Shown: positions 50,922 through 58,050 of the stretch, piece by piece
How positions within the stretch are numbered: the first letter of the stretch is position 1
Layout of the letters: every line of letters starts with the position of its first letter
Source of the DNA: Clostridiales bacterium
GTDB lineage: Bacteria; Bacillota; Clostridia; Saccharofermentanales; Saccharofermentanaceae
NCBI GenBank assembly: GCA_017962145.1
Contig: JAGCVX010000002.1
Location: forward strand, 47,310 to 111,309
Direction: 5' to 3'
Length of the DNA stretch: 64,000 nt
Program-made: the position numbers and the translations under genes
The notes under the pieces: generated by a model
Told to the model about the DNA's origin: nothing
Seen by the model: only the letters and a program-made list of their open reading frames with translations
The model's database searches: none

Positions 50922-52326
50922 GCGCGTCAGTATTTTTAAAAAGACATTTCTCGGTGCGATGTGCCTGATCCTGGTGATCATCCTTCTTTCGTTCGCGCTT
51001 TTGTATTTCCTGATGCCGCGGCTGTATAAAAACGAGAAGAAAAAGGCGCTTCGAAACGATGCCGATCTGCTTGTCGAAGAGATCTCCGGCCGGCCGCTGG
51101 ATGTCGCGATGCAGAAGATGGCAGCTCTTTTTCGAAATAAAGGTTATTCCATGACACTTCGAAATGCAGAAGGACAGATCGTGTTTTCCGAGGATCTGCA
51201 GGCCGCTTTTCCAAATGCACTGTCCGAGGTCGTGACGGTGGTTGGGGAAGAGGAGCATTCTTGGGAGAATGTGTCCGATATCGATGTGGTCGTGGACGTC
51301 GAACTCTTTTTGGAAGAAAGAACTTTTACGGATGCGTCCGGAAACACCTATACAGTCGTGCTGACGACATCGCTTCAGCCGGTGGACGAAGCCAAAGACG
51401 TGATCATCAAGGTGATCCCGATCGCACTTGTCTGTGCAGTCGTTCTCGCGGCTCTTTCGTCTTACATCTATGCCAAGAAGATCACGGATCCGATCCGTAA
51501 GATCTCGGAAACGGTTATGGAGATGAAATCCCTGGACCGGAACGTATCCTGCAAGGCAGAGACCGGCGACGAGATCGAAGAACTTTCCGAAGATATCAAC
51601 GAGCTATACGGTCGTCTTCTTTCGGCGATCGAGCATCTCAAAAAAGAATACGACGGCAAAGCGGAGCAGGATAAAGAGAAGATCGACTTTATGCTGGCGG
51701 TCTCGCACGAACTGAAAACGCCGCTGACCTCTGTGCGCGGGGAACTGGAATGTATGCTCCATAACATCGGTATTTATGCAGATCGAGAGACGTATCTTCA
51801 GGAATCCATCAATAAAGTTGACGAGATGACGGAACTGATCAACAAAACCCTGGATGCGTCGAAGATCGGTCTTCGCGCGCATGAGGAGGAAAAGAAGGTC
51901 ATCGATCTTCAGAAACTGTCGGAAAAACTTGCCTCGGACTATGAACTTATCGCCATGAGCAAGGGCGTCTCGTTCAAGGTCGAAGATCTTGGCGGCGCAA
52001 GCGTTCTGGCGTCTCCGGATCTTTTTGAAAAAGCACTTTCCAATATCATTTCCAATGCCGTGAAATATTCGGATCCGGATCAGACTGTGCGGATCTTTTT
52101 GGACGAGAACCGGTATGCGGTGGAAAATGCATGTGACCCGATTCCGAAAGAGGAGATACCCGGGCTGTTCCAGCCTTTTGTCAGAAAGAGCGGAAGCGCT
52201 GAAAAAGGGCACGGACTCGGGCTTTATATCGTTGACCGCATCCTGAAAACAAGTGATCTCGAGTACGAGTTCCAGTGCATTTCACACGGGATGAAGTTTC
52301 GGATCGAGATCGATTCGGAAAAGTGA
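50908..52326 (+). CDS. Sensor histidine kinase
   Basis: 472 residues. Start TTG at 50908 with GGGG 7 bases upstream, overlapping the regulator gene. Membrane helices at about 14-36 and 166-188 enclose a 130-residue extracellular sensor domain. A HAMP linker follows, then HisKA with VSHELKTPL (His267), N-box FEKALSNIISNAVKYS and G-box EKGHGLGLYIVDRIL. The sensor domain is of medium length, not the intramembrane BceS type. Pairs with the regulator before it and the ABC exporter after it. Confidence 0.95.
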   Translation: MKKSKRVSIFKKTFLGAMCLILVIILLSFALLYFLMPRLYKNEKKKALRNDADLLVEEISGRPLDVAMQKMAALFRNKGYSMTLRNAEGQIVFSEDLQAAFPNALSEVVTVVGEEEHSWENVSDIDVVVDVELFLEERTFTDASGNTYTVVLTTSLQPVDEAKDVIIKVIPIALVCAVVLAALSSYIYAKKITDPIRKISETVMEMKSLDRNVSCKAETGDEIEELSEDINELYGRLLSAIEHLKKEYDGKAEQDKEKIDFMLAVSHELKTPLTSVRGELECMLHNIGIYADRETYLQESINKVDEMTELINKTLDASKIGLRAHEEEKKVIDLQKLSEKLASDYELIAMSKGVSFKVEDLGGASVLASPDLFEKALSNIISNAVKYSDPDQTVRIFLDENRYAVENACDPIPKEEIPGLFQPFVRKSGSAEKGHGLGLYIVDRILKTSDLEYEFQCISHGMKFRIEIDSEK

Positions 52327-52419
52327 TTTTTCTTCATACCAACTACACATAGCAACGATATATTCTTCCTACGATAAGGCAAGGGGCATCCCAAGCCAAG
52401 AAAAGATCGGAGGAAGAAT

Positions 52420-53832
52420 ATGTATATTTTCAAGAATGCATGTAAGAACCTTATGCGAAACGGCTGGAGAAATACTCTGGTGGCCGTGATACTGACCATC
52501 ATGTTAGCGGCCACAACGGTAGTCCTTCTTTTGCGGGACGCCGCGGGAGCGTGGATCCGGGATTTCCAGAACAGTTTCAGCATCGAGACGACGATGGGCG
52601 TGGACTGGTCCTACGCCGAAAAGCATATGCAGACGCAGGAAGTGACAAACGAGGATGGTTCGGTCTCCATGGTCTCTACGTTTGAACCCGAAGAGGTGCC
52701 GATGGAAGTCTGGGACAAGATCGCGACATCGCAGTATCTCAAAAAGGCCCAGCTGGCAGCCTGTACCGGATTTGTCTCCGATGAGCTTCAGGCCGTGAAG
52801 ATGGATGAAAGCCTTTCGCGTATGGAAGGCATGACGCTGGAAGAACTGATGGATCTTTTCGGCGTGAAGACGGAAGAAGAGCTTTATACCATCATGTCGA
52901 AAAAAGATGCTGAGCGCATCATGGACTTCAAAAAAGACATGATCGGTCAGATCTACTGCGTCAGCGATCCGAAGCTGCTCTATGAATTTGCCAATGGTAT
53001 GCGCGAGCTTTCCGAAGGTCGTTTCTGTGAGAAAGCGGGCGAGGTCATCGTTTGTGAAGAATTTGCCAAAACAAATAATCTCAGAATCGGGGATACATTT
53101 ACTGTAGAAGGCGCGCGGAAAGGAGATCACGACGTACGCGAACTGAAACTGGTGGGGATATTTACGGACCACTATGCCAAAGCTAATGCTGCCGATGTGT
53201 GGGTAGGTGTCAGCGCCAGCGATATGGTCGCAACCTACGAGACCCTTTCTTACCTGGGTTTCAGTGATGTCTATCCGCTTGAGGAAAGTATCCACTACTA
53301 CGTTAAGGATACCGACTCGCTGCCGCTCTTTGAAGAAGAAGCACGGTCGATGGGTCTTCCGGATAGTTACTCCATGAAGTACGAGATCGAGGATTACGAG
53401 AGCATCGTAAACCCGGTGGAGAAGATGTCCGACTTTGCCGCAAGCTTCGGAGGAATCACGCTTCTGGTGGGGACATGTGTCCTGGTCGTACTCATGATCA
53501 TCAACATCCGTGACCGAAAATATGAGATCGGTGTCCTTCGTGCCATCGGCATGAAAAAGTCACATGTCGCAAGGGGGATCATCTACGAATCATTCACGAT
53601 TGTAGGTTTTGCGGCCGTGCTGGGCGTTCTTCTCGGCCGACTTCTGGTAAAACCTGTCCTCCGCTTCGCTTCGCCTTCCAATATGGAGATCACGAAGTTC
53701 ATAGGTGAAGACATGCGCTTTACGTTTCCGGTCGTCGGTACTGCGCTCGGACTTGCTCTGGTCTGCGGCATCATCGGCATCTTCTTCATCACCAGATATG
53801 AACCCATGCGTATCTTCCGAAGTGCGCAGTAA
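52420..53832 (+). CDS. MacB/FtsX-type ABC transporter permease
   Basis: 470-residue membrane protein. First helix NTLVAVILTIMLAATTVVLLL, then a large extracellular domain of about 310 residues, then the FtsX core with three helices: FGGITLLVGTCVLVVLMIIN, YESFTIVGFAAVLGVLLGRL, FPVVGTALGLALVCGIIGIFFI, and the cytosolic coupling segment KYEIGVLRAIGMKKSHV. One copy of FtsX implies a dimer, unlike the BceB type with ten helices. GGAGGAAG precedes the ATG. It works with the ATPase gene 23 bases downstream. Confidence 0.92.
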   Translation: MYIFKNACKNLMRNGWRNTLVAVILTIMLAATTVVLLLRDAAGAWIRDFQNSFSIETTMGVDWSYAEKHMQTQEVTNEDGSVSMVSTFEPEEVPMEVWDKIATSQYLKKAQLAACTGFVSDELQAVKMDESLSRMEGMTLEELMDLFGVKTEEELYTIMSKKDAERIMDFKKDMIGQIYCVSDPKLLYEFANGMRELSEGRFCEKAGEVIVCEEFAKTNNLRIGDTFTVEGARKGDHDVRELKLVGIFTDHYAKANAADVWVGVSASDMVATYETLSYLGFSDVYPLEESIHYYVKDTDSLPLFEEEARSMGLPDSYSMKYEIEDYESIVNPVEKMSDFAASFGGITLLVGTCVLVVLMIINIRDRKYEIGVLRAIGMKKSHVARGIIYESFTIVGFAAVLGVLLGRLLVKPVLRFASPSNMEITKFIGEDMRFTFPVVGTALGLALVCGIIGIFFITRYEPMRIFRSAQ

Positions 53833-53855
53833 GATCGAATCGAAAGGAGAACAAT

Positions 53856-54530
53856 ATGAATACCCAAAGCATCTTAAAAGTGGAAAACGTTTCCTACCAC
53901 TACGAAAAAACGACGCGAAATGTCATCGACCGTATGAGCGCGGAGTTTGAAAAAGGAAAACTCTACGTCCTGACAGGCCGCTCCGGCGCCGGCAAAAGCA
54001 CTTTCCTTTCTCTTTTAGCCGGGCTGGACAAAGTAAGTTCCGGAAAGATCTTGTATAAGGGCAAGAACTTATGCGACATGGACGCGGATGCGTACCGTGC
54101 CAGAGAGATCGGCGTGGTATTTCAAGGATTCAATCTTTTGAAGAACTGCAGTGCCGTCGAAAATATCCTTTTGTCCCGGCATATCAGCGAGCAGTCGGGA
54201 GCAAAACTTGATCGCGAAAAGGAACGAGAAGAAGTGCTTTCTGACCTTTCGAAGATCGGGATCGATCCTTCTACCGCAGAACGAAAAGTGATGCATATTT
54301 CCGGAGGCGAGCAGCAGCGTATCAGTATCGCCCGTGCGCTTTCCCACGATCCGGATATCGTGATCGCCGATGAGCCCACAGGAAATCTCGATGCGGAAAA
54401 TGCACACGCGATCATGAAGATCTTTGAACACCTGGCTCATGATAAAGGCAAATGCGTCATCGTCGTTACCCACTCAACGGACCTGAGAAGTTACGGTGAC
54501 GTGGTCATGGAGATCGGTGCAAAGAGATAA
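53856..54530 (+). CDS. ABC transporter ATP-binding protein (MacB/LolD type)
   Basis: 224-residue ATPase that drives the 52420 permease. Walker A GRSGAGKSTFL (about 39-49), Q-loop VVFQGFNLL, signature MHISGGEQQRISIARAL, Walker B IVIADEPTGNLD and H-loop VVTHSTD. The GLDKVSSGKILYKGKNL and DEPTGNLDAENA pattern is that of MacB/LolD exporters. Together with the sensor system it suggests a response to antimicrobial peptides or envelope stress (inference from other Bacillota). Confidence 0.95.
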   Translation: MNTQSILKVENVSYHYEKTTRNVIDRMSAEFEKGKLYVLTGRSGAGKSTFLSLLAGLDKVSSGKILYKGKNLCDMDADAYRAREIGVVFQGFNLLKNCSAVENILLSRHISEQSGAKLDREKEREEVLSDLSKIGIDPSTAERKVMHISGGEQQRISIARALSHDPDIVIADEPTGNLDAENAHAIMKIFEHLAHDKGKCVIVVTHSTDLRSYGDVVMEIGAKR

Positions 54531-54533
54531 AAA

Positions 54534-54567
54534 GAGAGCGTCTCCGTTGAGACGCTCTTTTCTTTTT
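54534..54567. terminator. Bidirectional terminator between the ABC exporter and the acyl-CoA ligase
   Basis: AGAGCGTCTC (54535-54544), loop CGTT, GAGACGCTCT (54549-54558), T-rich tail TTTCTTTTTC on the plus strand and an A-run upstream that gives T-rich sequence on the minus strand. Serves the two convergent genes. Confidence 0.9.
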
Positions 54568-54587
54568 CAGATTCACTTTTTCGGGAA

Positions 54588-56222
54588 TCAATCCTGGTTC
54601 TCGTAAGCGACCAGATACTCTTCACCGTACATCTTACGGAGCTTCGGCTTTTCGATCTTACCTGTGGCATTACGAAGTACCGGAGCGAAGATGATCTTTC
54701 TCGGTCTCTTATATCTCGGCAGCTGCAGGCAGAAGTCATTTACTTCTTCCTCGGTCATGGTCATTCCTTCCTTGACCTCGATGATCGCGCCGGCGATCTC
54801 ACCCTGACGCTTGTCCGGAAGACCGATAACGGCAACGTCCTTGATCTTGTCGTTCTTCATGATGAAGTCTTCGATCTCAACCGGGTAGAGGTTCTCACCA
54901 CCGGAGATGATAACGTCTTTCTTTCTGTCTACGAGATAGATGAAACCATCTTCATCCTGACGGCCCATATCACCGGTCAGGAGCCAACCGTCCTTAAGCA
55001 CTTCGTTGGTGGCTTCTTCGTTGTTGTAGTAGCATTCCATGACGCCGTTACCCTTTACGCAAAGCTCGCCGACTTCGCCCTGCTTTACGATATTGCCGTT
55101 CTCATCGATGATCTTGCACTCCCAGCCATAGCCCGGGATACCAATCGCGCCGACCTTCTCGACGTTTTCGACACCGAGGTGTACGCAGCCCGGTCCGATC
55201 GACTCGGAAAGACCGTAGTTCGTATCGTACTGATGCTTCGGGAAATAAGCCAGCCATCTCTTGATCAGGGACTTCGGAACCGGCTGTGCGCCGATATGCA
55301 TCAGTCTCCACTGATCGAGCTGATAATCGGAAAGTTTCACATCGCCGCGGTCGAGTGCGTCGAGGATATCCTGTGCCCACGGAACCAGAAGCCATACGAT
55401 CGTGCAGTGCTCGGAAGAAACTGCATCGAGGATGTACTTCGGCTTTGTGCCACGAAGAAGTACTGCGCGGGAACCTGCAACCAGAGAGCCCATCCAGTGC
55501 ATTTTCGCGCCGGTATGGTAAAGCGGCGGGATGCAGAGGAAGCAGTCCTCACGGGAAGTGGAGTGGTGTTTCTGTTCTACTGCTGCGGCATGCATCAGGC
55601 TTCTGTGACGATGCAGGATCGCCTTCGGGAAACCGGTCGTACCGGAGCTGAAATAGATCGCGCCGAAATCATCATCTGTGATCTCGATGTTCGGTCTGGT
55701 GCTGGAATAATCGCCGGTGATCACGCGGTAATCTTCGGCAAATGACGGGCACTGCTCGCCTACGAAGATCAGGGCGCGGTTCTTATGAAGCGCCGGCTCG
55801 ATGTTCTCGATACGGCTGACGAACTCCGGTCCGAAGAACAGGATATCGAGTTCTGCCAGGTTCGAGCAGTATAGGATCTCATCGGAAGTATAACGGAAAT
55901 TGAGCGGGACAGCGATCGCACCGGTCTTTAAGATACCGAAATAGATCGGGAGCCACTCGAGGCAGTTCATCATCAGGATGCCGATCTTGTTTCCCTTCTT
56001 GATACCACGGGAAAGAAGCATATTTGCCAGACGGTTTGCCTTCTCATCGAAGACTTTCCATGTGATCTGGCGGCGGTAAGCCTGCGTCTTTGTCGGCTGG
56101 ATCAATTCATATTCTTTCCAGGTGATTCGGCCGATCTCCTGCTGCTCCGGGTTGAGCTCCACGAGCGCCACTTCATCACCATACATATCTGCATTTCTTT
56201 CAAGATACTCTGTAACAGGCAT
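54588..56222 (-). CDS. AMP-dependent acyl-CoA synthetase/ligase
   Basis: 544-residue adenylate-forming enzyme that activates a carboxylic acid with ATP and CoA. Core motifs in order: ILMMNCLEWLPIYFGILKTG, A3 loop FSSGTTGFPKAILHRH, A5 YGLSES, A7 LTGDMGRQDEDGFIYLVDR, A8 KKDVIISGGENLYPVEIE, A10 NATGKIEKPKL with the catalytic Lys. It resembles medium- or long-chain fatty-acyl ligases; the true substrate is unknown. ATG at 56222 is chosen, with GAAGGAG 8 bases before it; the open frame extends 10 codons upstream. Stands alone on the minus strand, next to the coaX module. Confidence 0.9.
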   Translation of the reverse strand: MPVTEYLERNADMYGDEVALVELNPEQQEIGRITWKEYELIQPTKTQAYRRQITWKVFDEKANRLANMLLSRGIKKGNKIGILMMNCLEWLPIYFGILKTGAIAVPLNFRYTSDEILYCSNLAELDILFFGPEFVSRIENIEPALHKNRALIFVGEQCPSFAEDYRVITGDYSSTRPNIEITDDDFGAIYFSSGTTGFPKAILHRHRSLMHAAAVEQKHHSTSREDCFLCIPPLYHTGAKMHWMGSLVAGSRAVLLRGTKPKYILDAVSSEHCTIVWLLVPWAQDILDALDRGDVKLSDYQLDQWRLMHIGAQPVPKSLIKRWLAYFPKHQYDTNYGLSESIGPGCVHLGVENVEKVGAIGIPGYGWECKIIDENGNIVKQGEVGELCVKGNGVMECYYNNEEATNEVLKDGWLLTGDMGRQDEDGFIYLVDRKKDVIISGGENLYPVEIEDFIMKNDKIKDVAVIGLPDKRQGEIAGAIIEVKEGMTMTEEEVNDFCLQLPRYKRPRKIIFAPVLRNATGKIEKPKLRKMYGEEYLVAYENQD

Positions 56223-56300
56223 ATTCAAAACTCCTTCTACATTTTCTACCAATACTACACGTTAAAAAACACGCCTCTATGAGTATAGCAGGATTATAAG

Positions 56301-56338
56301 AAAAAAACACCCCGACTTTCTCTAGAAAAATCGGGGTG
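56301..56338 (-). terminator. Terminator of the coaX transcript
   Basis: On the minus strand CACCCCGA (56338-56331) pairs with TCGGGGTG (56315-56308), followed by T7 (56307-56301). It ends the minus-strand panT-like/coaX transcript before the acyl-CoA ligase gene. Confidence 0.88.
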
Positions 56339-56362
56339 CAGGTCTGAAAAATCGTCTTCGGG

Positions 56363-57127
56363 TCAAACGTTTTTGGAGTAGATCTCCATAAGCCCTTTCA
56401 GGATCAGATCCTGATCGCAGATGATCTTGCGTTTGCAAAGCTTCGTAACGGAAGGTGCATAACGGCCTGTTGCCACGATGGTGCAGGGCTTTCCGTATTC
56501 TTCCTCGATCCGCTCGATCATGCCGTCGATCGACGATGCGGTCTGGAACATCAGTCCGCTCTGCATACTGTCGATCGTATTGGTACCGATGACCTTCTTC
56601 GGTGTTTCAAATGCAACACTCGGCAGCTGGGATGTACGGCTGCTTAAGGCTTCCGCAGAAAGTCCCATGCCGGCTCCGATCGAGGTCCCGACAAAGGTCT
56701 TGGTGTCATCGATCAGCGAAAATGCGGTAGCGGTTCCAAGATAGATGCTGATCTGCGGAACGGAATACTCACGGATTCCGGCGACTGCCGCGGCAACCAG
56801 ATCGCTTCCGAGCTGGGCCGGGTTGTCGATCTTGATCTTCAGTCCGGTCTTGACCCCGGGGCCCACCAGGATGGGATCCACACCCGCAAAACGGGAGATG
56901 GCAGAGCGGATCGTTCCCGTAACGGAAGGCACTACTGACGAGATGATCGCGCCGGAAACATCTTTGTAGTTCTTGTCGTGAACATAAAGTGCTTCACGGA
57001 TCAAAGCCGCATATTCCAGGTCAGTTGCACGTACTCTTGTAGAGAGAAGCTCCGTAAACAGGATCTTTTTGCCTTCGCATCCGCCCAGAAGGATATATGT
57101 GTTTCCGATATCAAGAGCGAGAATCAT
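56363..57127 (-). CDS. coaX: Type III pantothenate kinase
   Basis: First step of coenzyme A synthesis from pantothenate, not inhibited by CoA. 254 residues, ASKHA fold: N-terminal LALDIGNTYILLGG (phosphate loop), VVPSVTGTIRSAISR, GVKTGLKIKIDNPAQLGSDLVAAA, YLGTATAFSLID and GTSIGAGMGLSAEALSSRTSQLP, all type III hallmarks. It lies 41 bases after the ECF S-component gene on the same strand, so they form a pantothenate uptake-and-use operon. Confidence 0.95.
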   Translation of the reverse strand: MILALDIGNTYILLGGCEGKKILFTELLSTRVRATDLEYAALIREALYVHDKNYKDVSGAIISSVVPSVTGTIRSAISRFAGVDPILVGPGVKTGLKIKIDNPAQLGSDLVAAAVAGIREYSVPQISIYLGTATAFSLIDDTKTFVGTSIGAGMGLSAEALSSRTSQLPSVAFETPKKVIGTNTIDSMQSGLMFQTASSIDGMIERIEEEYGKPCTIVATGRYAPSVTKLCKRKIICDQDLILKGLMEIYSKNV

Positions 57128-57168
57128 AAATCTGTCCTCCTACGCTATATCTTCGAGAGGGATCAGCC

Positions 57169-57792
57169 TTACTTCTTTGTCTCTTCGGACGGGATCAGCT
57201 TTGCCTTCGAAAGAGCAGTGCCGATCGCACCGGTGATGATGCAGGCAGCCAGCGCTTCAAATACACAGTTGATGCCTACAAATGCTGCGAAGAACTTAGC
57301 GAGGTTTTCGGTCGTGATTCCCCATGCCTGCATCTGATCAAGGAATGTCTTGTTATTCCAGAAGAAGAGGATGAGAGAACCCATGAAGAAGATCGTATTA
57401 AAAGCAGCGGCACAGAAACCGGTGATGGCAAATCCGGCCACACCGATCTTCTTAACAGCCTTGGCAACAAAACCTGCACAAAGGCCGGCAAGTGCACGTG
57501 CGACGATGCACATTACGAACGTAAAGAAAGGATTGATGTCCATCAGGAATGTTCCGAATGCATCCATACCGAAGCACTGTGCGAAGCTGGTAATACCAAA
57601 GAGCGCACCCAGTGCGGCACCGGCCCAAGGACCAAGAGCGATAGCACCCAGAGCAACCGGGATCATAAGGAAAGAAATGGAGATGACTCCGATCTTGAGA
57701 TAACCGACGGGCGTAAATGCCATAAGGATCAGCACGGCGCTGAGAATGCCCATCAATGCGATAGTTTTAGTCTTCTGACTTTGTGGTTTCAT
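57169..57792 (-). CDS. ECF transporter S component, probably for pantothenate
   Basis: 207-residue membrane protein with six predicted helices. The N-terminal KTKTIALMGILSAVLILMAF and the PVGYLKIGVISISFLMIPVALGAIALGPWAG segment are typical of ECF substrate-capture (S) proteins. Genes for the shared energizing module (EcfA, EcfT) are not here. The neighbour coaX makes pantothenate the most likely substrate (PanT), which is inference from context. AAAGGAGGG precedes the ATG. A 140-base leader with hairpins lies upstream. Confidence 0.88.
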   Translation of the reverse strand: MKPQSQKTKTIALMGILSAVLILMAFTPVGYLKIGVISISFLMIPVALGAIALGPWAGAALGALFGITSFAQCFGMDAFGTFLMDINPFFTFVMCIVARALAGLCAGFVAKAVKKIGVAGFAITGFCAAAFNTIFFMGSLILFFWNNKTFLDQMQAWGITTENLAKFFAAFVGINCVFEALAACIITGAIGTALSKAKLIPSEETKK

Positions 57793-57935
57793 AATAAAAC
57801 CCTCCTTTGTTATTATTCCCCGAAAAGGGATACAATTACTTGCCCTTCCTGACCTTGTCCGGGTGCTCCGTCAGATTCGCCCGAAGGCGATACCTGCAAA
57901 TGGAAACAAACCTTTACAACTCGGTCATTCTTGAC
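57793..57935 (-). promoter_or_regulatory. Structured 5' leader of the pantothenate transporter-coaX mRNA
   Basis: Predicted transcript start is near 57935. The RNA would fold a TCGCC-TTCG-GGCGA hairpin and a CTGAC...GTCAG stem enclosing ACCCGGAC, then ATCCC-TTTTC-GGGGAT close to the ribosome site. Position before a pantothenate-related gene suggests a cis-regulatory RNA; no class can be assigned from sequence alone. Confidence 0.45.
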
Positions 57936-57940
57936 GCAGA

Positions 57941-57969
57941 AATTATACAATACAATTTCATTTTTGTCA
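57941..57969 (-). promoter_or_regulatory. Promoter of the pantothenate transporter-coaX operon
   Basis: On the minus strand GTGACA (57969-57964), a 17-base spacer and a perfect TATAAT (57946-57941). Confidence 0.75.
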
Positions 57970-58050
57970 CTTTTTCGGGACTCCTGTGTATTACAATGCT
58001 TGGTATAAGAGAATGAAATAGAGTATCTTCGTTTCGGAAAGGACAGAAAC

